This document shows, piece by piece, positions 54,636 to 62,841 of a stretch of 64,000 nucleotides of DNA (position 1 is its first letter; every line of letters begins with the position of its first letter). The notes beneath the pieces are model-generated. The model was not told the origin of the DNA. It saw only the letters and a list, made by a program, of their open reading frames with translations, and searched no databases. This DNA is from Mycobacterium branderi. Lineage in GTDB: Bacteria; Actinomycetota; Actinomycetes; Mycobacteriales; Mycobacteriaceae. The stretch lies in the NCBI RefSeq assembly GCF_010728725.1, contig NZ_AP022606.1:3968001-4032000 (forward strand), written 5' to 3'. The position numbers and the translations under genes are program-made.

Positions 54636-54865
54636 GATGTCTGGGGCCTCACTGAATCTCCGTGTCGATGGTGATCACTCCATGTTGATCGCGGTGGAGG
54701 ACGTCGAAACGCTAGCGCGTCTCGAGCGTCGATACAAGGGTCGGCGCCGCTGAGGCGCTATCCGGCCGGCCGGCTATTGCGCCGAACCCAGCGAAGTCTG
54801 TTTGCAAGTTCCGCGTCCGGATTTCCGCTCTTGTGCAGGTGCCTTATAGCGGCCACAGTGAATAT

Positions 54866-55255
54866 ATGACGGACCAGAAATTGATCGAGCACTGGATTCA
54901 GGGCTGTACGGTGCAGCGGATCATGTTCCGCGACGGTCTCGTGCTGAATCTCGAGGACTACAACGAACTCGTCATCTCGACGCCGCTTCGGCTGACTCTG
55001 CCGGCCACCCCTACCGCGCCCAGCGAGGTTGTTTCCATCGACCCGAACGACCCGGCTGAGCAGGAGCGCCCGCTGTTCGATTTCGCCGGGTCGCAGTGCA
55101 CCGAGGTGCTGTGGGACGACGCAGGCGATTTGCACCTGGAGTTTTCCGACGGCCACCAGATCGACGTGCCGCCCGACGAGAACGTGACCGCCTGGGAGCT
55201 CTATGGCAAGTACCACGGGTATGCCGCTTGCCTGGCCGGGGGAAAGTGCGGGTAG
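54866..55255 (+). CDS. DUF6188-like small protein
   Basis: 129 residues: LIEHWIQGCTVQRIMFRDGL, VLNLEDYNELVISTPLRLTL, FDFAGSQCTEVLWDDAGDLH, then LEFSDGHQIDVPP and AWELYGKYHGYAACLAGG. This matches the DUF6188 type as I remember it: a beta-rich actinobacterial protein of unknown function. ATG 54866 (MTDQKLIEHW) is preferred over the upstream in-frame start at 54833, which would add residues without conservation. It stands alone with 230 bases to the divergent upstream gene. Confidence 0.65.
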   Translation: MTDQKLIEHWIQGCTVQRIMFRDGLVLNLEDYNELVISTPLRLTLPATPTAPSEVVSIDPNDPAEQERPLFDFAGSQCTEVLWDDAGDLHLEFSDGHQIDVPPDENVTAWELYGKYHGYAACLAGGKCG

Positions 55256-55442
55256 TGCGTCACGACGTGCCTGAAAATTTCGGCGACGAGTAGCGCGGTG
55301 GATTTACGTCGGCAGCCCGCGGCAGCCTGCCGGTGGACATTCGCGGCCTAAACCTCGGATTCGTTTGGCTTTTATTTATGGTGACGCTTTATCGCCGTGC
55401 AATGGGTCGCAGTTCGGCGCAAGACATGCTTGGATCAGCCCC

Positions 55443-55901
55443 ATGCAAGGGTCGGTGACGGTTCACATGGCAGCACCAGCGGACAAGATCTGGAATCTGA
55501 TTGCGGATGTGCGCAATACCGGGCGGTTCTCGCCGGAGACGTTCCAAGCGGAGTGGCTGGACGGCGCCACCGGTCCGGCGCTCGGCGCGCGATTCCGCGG
55601 CCACGTCCGCCGCAACGAGATCGGGCCGGTGTACTGGACCACGTGCCGGGTCACCGCCTGCGATCCCGGACGCGAATTCGGCTTCGAAGTGCTCGTCGGC
55701 GACAGGCCGGTGAACACGTGGCACTACCGGTTGTCGCCCAGCGGGGACGGCACCGACGTGACCGAGTCGTTCCGGCTCGCTTCGTCGCCGCTGACCAGCC
55801 TGTACTACTGGGTGTTCGGCGGCTGGCTGCGTCAACGCCGCAACATCCGGGACATGACGAAGACGCTGCAACGCATCAAGGAAGTGGCCGAGAACGAGTG
55901 A
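55443..55901 (+). CDS. SRPBCC (polyketide cyclase/START-like) protein upstream of cyp140
   Basis: 152 residues with the START-like fold pattern: VHMAAPADKIWNLIADVRNT, GALGARFRGH-like PALGARFRGHVRRN, CRVTACDPGREFGFEV and LSPSGDGTDVTESFRLA. These proteins bind hydrophobic ligands. ATG 55443 is chosen because the fold starts there (MQGSVTVHMA). The stop overlaps the GTG of cyp140 (GTGA), so the two are co-translated and the protein may deliver or accept the P450 substrate. It resembles M. tuberculosis Rv1883c in type and locus. Confidence 0.85.
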   Translation: MQGSVTVHMAAPADKIWNLIADVRNTGRFSPETFQAEWLDGATGPALGARFRGHVRRNEIGPVYWTTCRVTACDPGREFGFEVLVGDRPVNTWHYRLSPSGDGTDVTESFRLASSPLTSLYYWVFGGWLRQRRNIRDMTKTLQRIKEVAENE

Positions 55902-57214
55902 AAGACAGGGTGCACTGGTTTGCGCTGCACGGGTTCATCCGCGGAGCTGCTTCCGTGGCCGCCCGGCGAGGTGATCTGCAGTCCCGGCTGATCGCCGATC
56001 CCGCCGTGAACGCGAATCCCGTGCCCTTCTACGAGGAGATCCGCCGCCGCGGCCCGTTGGTGCGAACCCGCATCGGGCATCTCACCGCGGATCACGCTGT
56101 GGCACATGAGCTTCTGCGATCGGACGACTTCCGGGTGCTCTCGATCGGATCCAACTTGCCGGCGCCGCTGCGCTGGCTGGAGCGCCGCACCCGCGACGAC
56201 CTACTGCATCCACTGCGCCCGCCGTCGTTGCTGGCCGTCGAGCCGCCGGAGCACACGCGCTACCGCAAGACCGTGTCATCGGTGTTCACCCCCAGGGCCG
56301 TGGCCGCATTGCGGGATCGCGTCGAAGAGACCGCGCTGACGCTGCTGGATCAGCTTGCCAGCGAGGCGAGTGTCGTCGACATTGTCGAGCGGTATTGCTC
56401 GCAGCTGCCGGTCGCGATCATCAGCGACATCCTCGGGGTCCCAGATCACGACAGGGGCCACATCCTGGAATTCGGTGAGTTGGCCGCGCCCAGTTTGGAT
56501 TTCGGGCTCTCCTGGCAGCAGTACCGACAGGTGCAGCAAGGCATCGCGGGTTTCAACCGCTGGCTGGCCGGGCATCTGCGCCAGCTGCGGCGAGCACCCG
56601 GCGACGATCTGATGAGCCAACTGATCCGGACCACCGAAAGTGGTTCTGCCGAAACCTATTTGGACGAACGCGAACTTCAAGCCACGGCCGGACTGGTGCT
56701 GGCGGCCGGCTTCGAAACCACAGTGAACCTGCTGGGCAACGGAATCCGCTTGCTGCTGGATGCGCCCGAGCATCTGCAGGCGCTGCACCAGCGTCCGCAA
56801 CTGTGGCCCAACGCGGTTGAGGAAATCCTGCGGCTGGAGTCGCCGGTTCAGCTCACCGCGCGGGTGGCTCTCAGGGACACCGAAGTGGCCGGAACGCCGG
56901 TCATGCGCGGCGCGCTGGTGGTGATCTATCTCGGAGCCGCCAACCGCGACCCGGCGGTATTCGACGAGCCGAACCGCTTCGACATCGAACGGGCCAATGC
57001 GAACAAGCATCTCGCGTTCTCCGGCGGGCGCCACTTCTGTCTCGGGGCGGCGCTGGCCCGAGCCGAAGGCGAGGTCGGGTTGCGAACCTTCTTCGAGCGC
57101 TTCCCCGAGGTGCGGCCGGCGGGCGTGGGCAGTCGACGCGATACCCGGGTCTTGCGAGGTTGGTCGTCGCTGCCGGTGGCGCTGGGCCCGGCTAGGTCGA
57201 TGGCCGCTCGGTAG
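55898..57214 (+). CDS. cyp140: Cytochrome P450 CYP140
   Basis: 438 residues, matching M. tuberculosis CYP140 (Rv1880c) throughout as I recall it: VKDRVHWFALHGFIRG, RRGDLQSRLIADPAV, PPEHTRYRKTVSSVFTPRAV, YCSQLPVAIISDILGVPDHD. P450 motifs: I-helix LAAGFETTVNLLGNG, ExxR in VEEILRL, and the heme loop FSGGRHFCLGAAL with Cys381. The physiological substrate of CYP140 is unknown. GTG 55898 overlaps the stop of the SRPBCC gene by 4 bases. It is convergent with the CocE-like hydrolase, whose stop is 4 bases away. Confidence 0.95.
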   Translation: MKDRVHWFALHGFIRGAASVAARRGDLQSRLIADPAVNANPVPFYEEIRRRGPLVRTRIGHLTADHAVAHELLRSDDFRVLSIGSNLPAPLRWLERRTRDDLLHPLRPPSLLAVEPPEHTRYRKTVSSVFTPRAVAALRDRVEETALTLLDQLASEASVVDIVERYCSQLPVAIISDILGVPDHDRGHILEFGELAAPSLDFGLSWQQYRQVQQGIAGFNRWLAGHLRQLRRAPGDDLMSQLIRTTESGSAETYLDERELQATAGLVLAAGFETTVNLLGNGIRLLLDAPEHLQALHQRPQLWPNAVEEILRLESPVQLTARVALRDTEVAGTPVMRGALVVIYLGAANRDPAVFDEPNRFDIERANANKHLAFSGGRHFCLGAALARAEGEVGLRTFFERFPEVRPAGVGSRRDTRVLRGWSSLPVALGPARSMAAR

Positions 57215-57217
57215 CCG

Positions 57218-59170
57218 CTACGCGAGGCTGTCCGGGTCGGCCAACGGGATCACGATGAGCGACGGGGTGGCCCCACCCTGATGGACTTGGTAGCGCCCAC
57301 CCGCCAAGGCCCGCCGCGACGGCTTGGTGGGCACCAGGTTCGGGAAGTCGTAGGTGGTCAAGGTAAGACACAGCCGGTGGCCGGGAGCGATCAACGCGGC
57401 GGTCGGAAAGATCTCGACGTCGTAGCGGGTCACCTCACCGGGAACCACGGGTTCGACGGCGTCGCGGGTGCTGACGTGATGCGGGCGCAGCACGGTGCCG
57501 TCGTCCAGATACCAGGTGCGATCAGGGTCCAGCGCGCGGTGCGAGCCGAGCAGCGCACCTTGCGTCAGCGGCCGGCTGGCCCCGTCGGGGGCGACGTCAT
57601 CGAGGTAGGCAACCCACAGCGTCTCCGTCGTATCGGCCGTCGCGTGAAGGGTCAGCGAGATCGGCCCGGCCACCAGCGTGGGCGAGTCGAACGGCTCGGT
57701 GGTGTAGGTCAGCGCTCCGCGCTGCAGCCGCCGGCTGTCCAGGTCGTAGCGGATCCGCCCGCCGCGCTGGGCCGCGAAGAAGCTGTTCAGGCCCAGGGTC
57801 CACTGCTCTAGGCTGCGGCCCGCCAGCGGGCCCCGCGCCTTGTAGTTCAGTGTCACGGCGCATTCGTCGTTATTGGGTTCGCGGGTCAGACGGCTTTCCG
57901 GGGACAGATAGAAGCGGGTGGGTGTTGCCTCGGCAATCGGATAGTCGCGGGAGTGACACCACTGCGAGCTGCCGATGGCTTGGAAGGTCAACGGGGACCC
58001 GGTCATCGCCGCGTCGGGGTCGTCTTTCAGCCAGTGGTCGAACCAGCGCAGTTGCAGTGAATTCAGGTGCAGGCCACCGAAATTCGAGACGTGGTACCAG
58101 GGCCCCATCAGTAGCCGGAATTTTTCGGACACCGGCTGGCCCGGTTCCATCGGCAAGTGCTCCGGCCGGCCGGCGAATGCATTCTGCAGCGCCGCATAGT
58201 TGAGCGGCGCTCCGCGCTGGAAGGCGTCGTGCCACCCGCCGACCAGAAACACCGCCACACCGTTGCCGGCGATATTCCCGATGACCGAACCCGGGCGCAT
58301 CGCGTCCCAGAAGGGCCCGTCGTATGCCACCTCGCCGCCCTTCATGGCGTCCGCGACCAGCGGCCCGAAGTATCGGCGCTGGTCGCGTCCGCGCTGTCGC
58401 ACCGCGGCAACGCCTCCGGCCCGCGGCCGCGGATGCCCACCGGGGGTGAGCACCTCCAGCGTCGGGTTGAGCACGTTCAGCAGCGTGTAGACTGCCCCGT
58501 ACGCCCGGATAGTGCGCAAGTGCGGCACCCCGCCCATCGCCGCCGCATCGCGGTAGAAGTCGTTCGCGGCCATCACCGGGAAGACCGCCTTCAGCGGCGA
58601 ATCCGGCCCGACGGCGGCGGTGAACAGCTGGTTGATCGCCAGATAGGAGATGCCGAACATGCCGACCCGGCCGTTGGAGTTGGGCAGCGTCGACGCCCAG
58701 TCGACCAGTTCGACGCCGTCCCGGGTCTGCCGGTCGCCGAACATCTGGAAGGAGCCGCCGGAGGCGCCGGTGCCGCGGACGTCGACCATCGCCTCGATGT
58801 AGCCGCGCTTGATCAGATACGGTGTTGCGCCGCCGCCGATCTGCGCGGCCGGTGGCGGGGCCTTCTTCCCGTACGGCGTCACCGACACCAGCACGGGAAA
58901 CGGCCCGGTGGCGGGCTGCCCGGTATCCGGGTCGGTCGGGTAATGGATGTCGGCGCGCAGTACGACGCCGTCGCTCATCGGGATTTCGACGTTGTGCCGC
59001 ACACCATGCCCGTAACGCACAGGCCCCGGCGTCCACGGCGAGAACGGCGACGGACTCTCCTTGCGGGCGCGCACCGCCGTAGCGGCCCGGCCGGCCACCG
59101 CTGTCGCGCCGAGAGCCGCCAGCGCCAACCCAGCCCGCCGCGCCAACCGCAGACCCCTCGTCTTGGGCAT
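57218..59170 (-). CDS. CocE/NonD family hydrolase (X-Pro dipeptidyl-peptidase S15 type)
   Basis: 650 residues. An N-terminal hydrophobic segment (ARRAGLALAALGATAVAGRA) suggests export or membrane anchoring. The alpha/beta-hydrolase domain has VEIPMSDGVVLRADIHYP, VDVRGTGASGGSFQMF, the nucleophile in GMFGISYLAINQ, Asp in VGGWHDAFQRG and His in GPWYHVSNF. The C-terminal jelly-roll domain (LHATADTTETLWVAYLDDV, LTTYDFPNL) is typical of the family, whose members cleave esters or acyl peptides. The natural substrate is unknown. ATG 59170 (MPKTRGLRLA) carries the full signal-like segment. It shares a promoter region with the divergent amidohydrolase. Confidence 0.88.
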   Translation of the reverse strand: MPKTRGLRLARRAGLALAALGATAVAGRAATAVRARKESPSPFSPWTPGPVRYGHGVRHNVEIPMSDGVVLRADIHYPTDPDTGQPATGPFPVLVSVTPYGKKAPPPAAQIGGGATPYLIKRGYIEAMVDVRGTGASGGSFQMFGDRQTRDGVELVDWASTLPNSNGRVGMFGISYLAINQLFTAAVGPDSPLKAVFPVMAANDFYRDAAAMGGVPHLRTIRAYGAVYTLLNVLNPTLEVLTPGGHPRPRAGGVAAVRQRGRDQRRYFGPLVADAMKGGEVAYDGPFWDAMRPGSVIGNIAGNGVAVFLVGGWHDAFQRGAPLNYAALQNAFAGRPEHLPMEPGQPVSEKFRLLMGPWYHVSNFGGLHLNSLQLRWFDHWLKDDPDAAMTGSPLTFQAIGSSQWCHSRDYPIAEATPTRFYLSPESRLTREPNNDECAVTLNYKARGPLAGRSLEQWTLGLNSFFAAQRGGRIRYDLDSRRLQRGALTYTTEPFDSPTLVAGPISLTLHATADTTETLWVAYLDDVAPDGASRPLTQGALLGSHRALDPDRTWYLDDGTVLRPHHVSTRDAVEPVVPGEVTRYDVEIFPTAALIAPGHRLCLTLTTYDFPNLVPTKPSRRALAGGRYQVHQGGATPSLIVIPLADPDSLA

Positions 59171-59219
59171 CGCTTCCTCCCGCTTCGTCGGCTTCCCAGA
59201 CTCTAGAGCCTGCCCATAA

Positions 59220-59256
59220 TGGACACGTGTCCAGCGAGTTGGTTATATTGCCGGCT
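59220..59256 (+). promoter_or_regulatory. Operator palindrome plus leaderless promoter of the amidohydrolase gene
   Basis: TGGACACGTGTCCA (59220-59233) is a perfect 14-bp palindrome of the kind bound by TetR-family regulators. TATATT (59244-59249) is a good -10 element exactly 7 bases before the GTG at 59257, so the operator would cover the -35 region. It also sits 50 bases before the divergent hydrolase gene. Confidence 0.65.
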
Positions 59257-61029
59257 GTGACCTTCGACACGATCATCCGCAACGGCCGCTGGTTCGACGG
59301 AACCGGTGGGCCGTCGGCGATCCGCAACATCGGCATCCGCGACGGCCGCATCAGCGCGGTCACGCCGCACGACCTCGACGGTGCGGGCTGCCCCCAGGTG
59401 ATCGACGCGACCGCCAAGTGGGTGCTGCCCGGTCTGCTCGACATCCACACCCACTACGACGTCGAGGTGCTCGACGGGCCCGCATTGTCCGAATCGGTGC
59501 GCCACGGGGTGACGACGGTGATGGTGGGCTCCTGCTCGCTGTCGACGATCCACGTCGACGGGGTGACCGCAGGCGATCTGTTCGGACGGGTCGAGGCGAT
59601 TCCGCGGGAGCACGTCATCGCCGCGGTGGACAAGCACAAAACCTGGAGTAGCTGCGAGGAGTACGTCGCCGCACTCGAGGCGTTGCCGCTGGGCCCCAAT
59701 GTGGCCGCGTTCATCGGCCACTCCGACATGCGTGCTGCCACAATGGGTCTCGACCGTGCGACCCGCAAATCGGTGCGGCCCACCACGGCCGAACAAGCCC
59801 GGATGGAACAGATGCTGGCCGAAGCGCTGGCCGCGGGGTTTGTCGGAATGTCGTCGCAGCAACTGCTTTTCGACAAGCTGGACGGCGACACGTGCCGGTC
59901 CCGGACCCTTCCGTCCACGTACGCCAAGCCGCGAGAGCTGCGCCGGCTCAAGTCGTTGCTGCGGCGCAGCGGCCGGGTTTTCCAGTCCGGGCCCGACATC
60001 ACCAACCCGCTCAACCTCGGGTCGCAGGTGGCCCAGTCGCTGGGCGTGTTCCGCAAGCCGCTCAAGACCAGTCTGCTTTCCGCGGCCGACGTCAAGGCCA
60101 ACCCGTTCGCGATCCATGCGCTTGGCCCGTTGGCGCGCCTGGTGAATCGGTTCGGCGCCGACTTCCGCTGGCAGCATCTGCCGGTGCCGTTCGAGGTGTA
60201 CGCCGACGGCATCGACTTGGTGGTCTTCGAGGAATTCGGTGCCGGCGCAGCAGCTTTGCACCTTCGCGACGAGCTGGAACGCAACGCGTTGATGCGCGAC
60301 GAGAACTACCGGCGCCGGTTCCGGAAGGACTACGAGAGCAAGTTCGCCGTGCGGGTGTGGCAGCGCGACTTTTTCGACGCAGAGATCGTCGCCTGCCCCG
60401 ACCCGTCGGTGATCGGCAAGTCGTTCGGCCAAGTCGGTGTCGACCGCGGCGGTCTGCATCCCGTCGACGCGTTCCTGGACCTGGTGCTCGAACACGGCAC
60501 CGCGTTGCGCTGGCGGACCACGATCTCCAACCACCGGCCGCACGTGCTCAAGAAGCTGGCCCGCGAACCCGGTGTGCAGATGGGCTTTTCCGACGCCGGA
60601 GCGCATCTGCGCAACATGGCGTTCTACAACTCCGGGTTGCGGTTGCTGCGTCATGTTCACGACGCCGAGAAGGCCGGCCGGTCGTTCATGACGATCGAGC
60701 ATGCGGTGCACCGGCTCACCGGCGAGTTGGCCGACTGGTTTCACCTCGATGCCGGGCACCTGCGCGAGGGCGATCGGGCCGACCTCGTCGTGCTCGATCC
60801 CGAGCGGCTGGACTCGGCGTTGGACGAGTACGCCGAAGCGGAAATCGAGCAGTTCGACGGGATGTCGCGGATGGTCAACCGCAACGACGACACCGTGAAC
60901 GCCGTCTTCGTCGCCGGGCAGGCGGTGTTCCTGGACGGCGTGCCCACCTCGGTGCTCGGGAGGCGGCGCACCGGCAGCTTCCTGCGCGCCGGGTCGACCA
61001 CGAAAAGCGAGCTCGCCCATGCCAGTTGA
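59257..61029 (+). CDS. Amidohydrolase, N-acyl-D-amino-acid deacylase (D-aminoacylase) family
   Basis: 590 residues from GTG 59257. Metal-binding HxH at His64 and His66 in GLLDIHTHYD, with NGRWFDGTGGPS before it. Further conserved blocks are TTVMVGSCSLSTIHVDG, FIGHSDMRAATMG, TTISNHRPHVLKKLAREP, MGFSDAGAHLRNMAFYNS and LREGDRADLVVLDPE. The family removes acyl groups from N-acyl-D-amino acids, but many mycobacterial members have unknown substrates. I reject the in-frame GTG at 59227 because it lies inside the operator palindrome and upstream of the -10 element. Its 3' end overlaps the next gene's ATG by 11 bases. Confidence 0.9.
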   Translation: MTFDTIIRNGRWFDGTGGPSAIRNIGIRDGRISAVTPHDLDGAGCPQVIDATAKWVLPGLLDIHTHYDVEVLDGPALSESVRHGVTTVMVGSCSLSTIHVDGVTAGDLFGRVEAIPREHVIAAVDKHKTWSSCEEYVAALEALPLGPNVAAFIGHSDMRAATMGLDRATRKSVRPTTAEQARMEQMLAEALAAGFVGMSSQQLLFDKLDGDTCRSRTLPSTYAKPRELRRLKSLLRRSGRVFQSGPDITNPLNLGSQVAQSLGVFRKPLKTSLLSAADVKANPFAIHALGPLARLVNRFGADFRWQHLPVPFEVYADGIDLVVFEEFGAGAAALHLRDELERNALMRDENYRRRFRKDYESKFAVRVWQRDFFDAEIVACPDPSVIGKSFGQVGVDRGGLHPVDAFLDLVLEHGTALRWRTTISNHRPHVLKKLAREPGVQMGFSDAGAHLRNMAFYNSGLRLLRHVHDAEKAGRSFMTIEHAVHRLTGELADWFHLDAGHLREGDRADLVVLDPERLDSALDEYAEAEIEQFDGMSRMVNRNDDTVNAVFVAGQAVFLDGVPTSVLGRRRTGSFLRAGSTTKSELAHAS

Positions 61030-61462
61030 CGACGCGGTGCTGGGGCTGTGGCGGGCGCTGTCGCAGCGGGACTGGGATACGGTCAAGACCTTCCTGTCGT
61101 CGGACTGCATTTACGTCGACATGCCGGTCGGCCCGAGCTTGGCGGCACGCGGACCCGACGACATCGTCAAGCGCCTCAAGGTCGGTCTGGAGCCGTTGGC
61201 TCATTACGAAAACCACGACGGCCTGCTGGTGTCCAACGGCACTGACGCGATGTACGAGCACTCCGAGACGTGGAAGTGGGCCAGCGGCGAGACGGCTTTG
61301 CTGAAGTTCGTCAGCGTGCATCGGGTCGAAGACGGCAAAGTGACGCTGTGGAAAGACTATTGGGACATGGGCAGCATGACCGCGCAGGCGCCGCCTACCT
61401 GGCTGGAGGATCTGGCCGGCACCGACACATCGTGGATTTTCGACGCGACGGGGCTGATTTAG
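61019..61462 (+). CDS. NTF2-fold protein of the limonene-1,2-epoxide hydrolase/SnoaL group
   Basis: 147 residues: VLGLWRALSQRDWDTVKTFL, SSDCIYVDMPVGPSLAARG, DDIVKRLKVGLEPL, HSETWKWASGETALLKFVSV and GKVTLWKDYWDMGSM. This is the NTF2-like cone fold of the limonene-epoxide hydrolase/EphG type. Some members hydrolyse epoxides using an Asp-Arg-Asp set; here D and R are present in several candidate positions but I cannot assign the triad. ATG 61019 overlaps the amidohydrolase gene, so the two are co-expressed. Confidence 0.78.
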   Translation: MPVDDAVLGLWRALSQRDWDTVKTFLSSDCIYVDMPVGPSLAARGPDDIVKRLKVGLEPLAHYENHDGLLVSNGTDAMYEHSETWKWASGETALLKFVSVHRVEDGKVTLWKDYWDMGSMTAQAPPTWLEDLAGTDTSWIFDATGLI

Positions 61463-61552
61463 CGAGTCGCTTGCATTGAAATTGCGTCCAGGGTCGTTGA
61501 TTTCGGGAATTCACAGCCCTGCGCGCAATTTCAACGCAACTGCTTGGACTCG
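61463..61552. terminator. Imperfect inverted repeat between convergent genes
   Basis: CGAGTC and TTGAAATTGCG (61463-61486) are complemented by CGCAATTTCAA and GACTCG (61524-61552), with unpaired bases between. The right arm includes the last codons and stop of the convergent SRPBCC gene. Probably a bidirectional terminator without a U-tract. Confidence 0.5.
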
Positions 61553-61977
61553 ACGAGCTCCTTGAGGCGCTTGAGGGTCAGAGCCGCGTTGCGGCCCACC
61601 TGTCGCACCGCGACCCGGTCCGCGATGTAGCCGAGAAGTCCGCCCGGCGCCTGATAGGACAGCCGGAAGATCACCTTGGTCTGGCCCTGCCCCGCGTCGC
61701 GCAGCCGGAACCGGCCGCGCAGGCTCACCCCGGTGATCCCCACCCAGGCCAGGTCGCGGGACTCGTCGAATTCGACCACCTCGACCAGTCCGCCGACGGG
61801 CACCGACCCGATCTTCCAGTGCACGGTATAGCGGGCCCCGACGCCGGGCGGTTGCTCGTTGGCGGCCTCCCAGCGCTCCAGGCTGGTCATGAACAACGGG
61901 TAGCAGTCGGGGTCGCTGACCACCTTCCACACCGCGTCCCGTTCGGCGTCGATCACGCAGCGGCGTTCGACGCGCAT
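61531..61977 (-). CDS. SRPBCC (polyketide cyclase/START-like) protein
   Basis: 148 residues: MRVERRCVIDAERDAVWKVV, SDPDCYPLFMTSLERWE, GARYTVHWKIGSVPVGGLVE, DLAWVGITGVSLRGRFRLRD and RLSYQAPGGLLGYIADRVA. A typical hydrophobic-ligand-binding START-like domain; ligand unknown. ATG 61977 overlaps the last base of the acyltransferase stop (TGATG), showing translational coupling to it. The upstream extension of the open frame is out-of-frame acyltransferase sequence. Confidence 0.85.
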   Translation of the reverse strand: MRVERRCVIDAERDAVWKVVSDPDCYPLFMTSLERWEAANEQPPGVGARYTVHWKIGSVPVGGLVEVVEFDESRDLAWVGITGVSLRGRFRLRDAGQGQTKVIFRLSYQAPGGLLGYIADRVAVRQVGRNAALTLKRLKELVESKQLR

Positions 61978-62810
61978 CAGCCGATCACCGGGAATCGACG
62001 CTCGGCGGCAAGGCGATCCACGCCGGCCTGCAGGCTGGCCACCACCTTGTCGTGCACCACTTGGTCGTCGCCGTCGACAGCGATGGGCTCCTGCACCTCG
62101 ATCGCGATCTTGGCCGGCAACGGAATGTGCCCGGCCAGGTCGCTGATGTTCAGTCCCCACGGCAACGCCAGTGAGATCGGAATGCTCTTGAGCCGCAGCA
62201 GTTTATCCGTCATCAGCAGCTTGGCCAGCCACTGTCCGCGGGTGAGGAACAACGCGGTCTCTTGCCCACCGACGCTGGCGACCGGAACGATCGGCACACC
62301 GGTCTCACGCGCCAGCCGCACGTATCCCATCCGCCCACCGAAGTCCACGGTGTGGCGTTCCCACGACGGCCGGAACACTTCGTAGTCGCCGCCGGGATAA
62401 ACCAGCAGCGCGGCCCCGGATTCCAGTGCCAGCCGGGCGTTTTCGGGGTTAGCTGCGACGGTGCCGAACTTGCGCAGCCACCCCAGCGGCGGTGCCGAGA
62501 CGACGAGGTTGTGGGCCAACTGGTAGAAGGGCCGCTCGACGCCGAAGTACGAGCAGAACGCCAGCGTGAACACGAACGTGTCGGGCGGCACGTTGCCGCC
62601 GCTGTGGTTGCCGACCAGCAGCACGGGGCCCTGTGCCGGGATGCGATCCAGGCCGCGCACGTCGGCCCGGAAGTACAGCGAGGCCAGCAGCCAGGTGCCG
62701 GGCAGCTGGTCGCGGATGTAGTCAGGATCGCGCTGGTCGAGGTCGGCCGTGGGCACTCGCGACGCCACCTGCGTGCGCACCCACTCCAGCACATCGCCGA
62801 GTCCGGCCAT
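61977..62810 (-). CDS. MGAT-like lysophospholipid/acylglycerol acyltransferase
   Basis: 277 residues. The acyltransferase motif I appears as NHSGGNVPPD (His69 to Asp77, the variant found in monoacylglycerol-acyltransferase-like proteins). LLVYPGGDYEVFRPSWERH provides the glycine-rich acceptor motif, and VPIVPVASVGGQETALFL follows. The enzyme probably transfers an acyl group from acyl-CoA to a lipid hydroxyl at the membrane surface. ATG 62810 (MAGLGDVLEWVR) is the only well-placed start. It is followed directly by the coupled SRPBCC gene. Confidence 0.88.
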   Translation of the reverse strand: MAGLGDVLEWVRTQVASRVPTADLDQRDPDYIRDQLPGTWLLASLYFRADVRGLDRIPAQGPVLLVGNHSGGNVPPDTFVFTLAFCSYFGVERPFYQLAHNLVVSAPPLGWLRKFGTVAANPENARLALESGAALLVYPGGDYEVFRPSWERHTVDFGGRMGYVRLARETGVPIVPVASVGGQETALFLTRGQWLAKLLMTDKLLRLKSIPISLALPWGLNISDLAGHIPLPAKIAIEVQEPIAVDGDDQVVHDKVVASLQAGVDRLAAERRFPVIG

Positions 62811-62841
62811 AACCGCCGTTTATACCCAGCGTCGGTCCACG

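Noticed and set aside
54690..54753. A short plus-strand frame (MLIAVEDVETLARLERRYKG) before the DUF6188 gene
   Set aside because: Only 23 codons with no ribosome binding site; could be a gene remnant but there is nothing to support it.
59203..61110. A 635-codon minus-strand frame opposite the D-aminoacylase-like gene
   Set aside because: Antisense shadow; the plus-strand frame has the HxH metal site and all conserved blocks.
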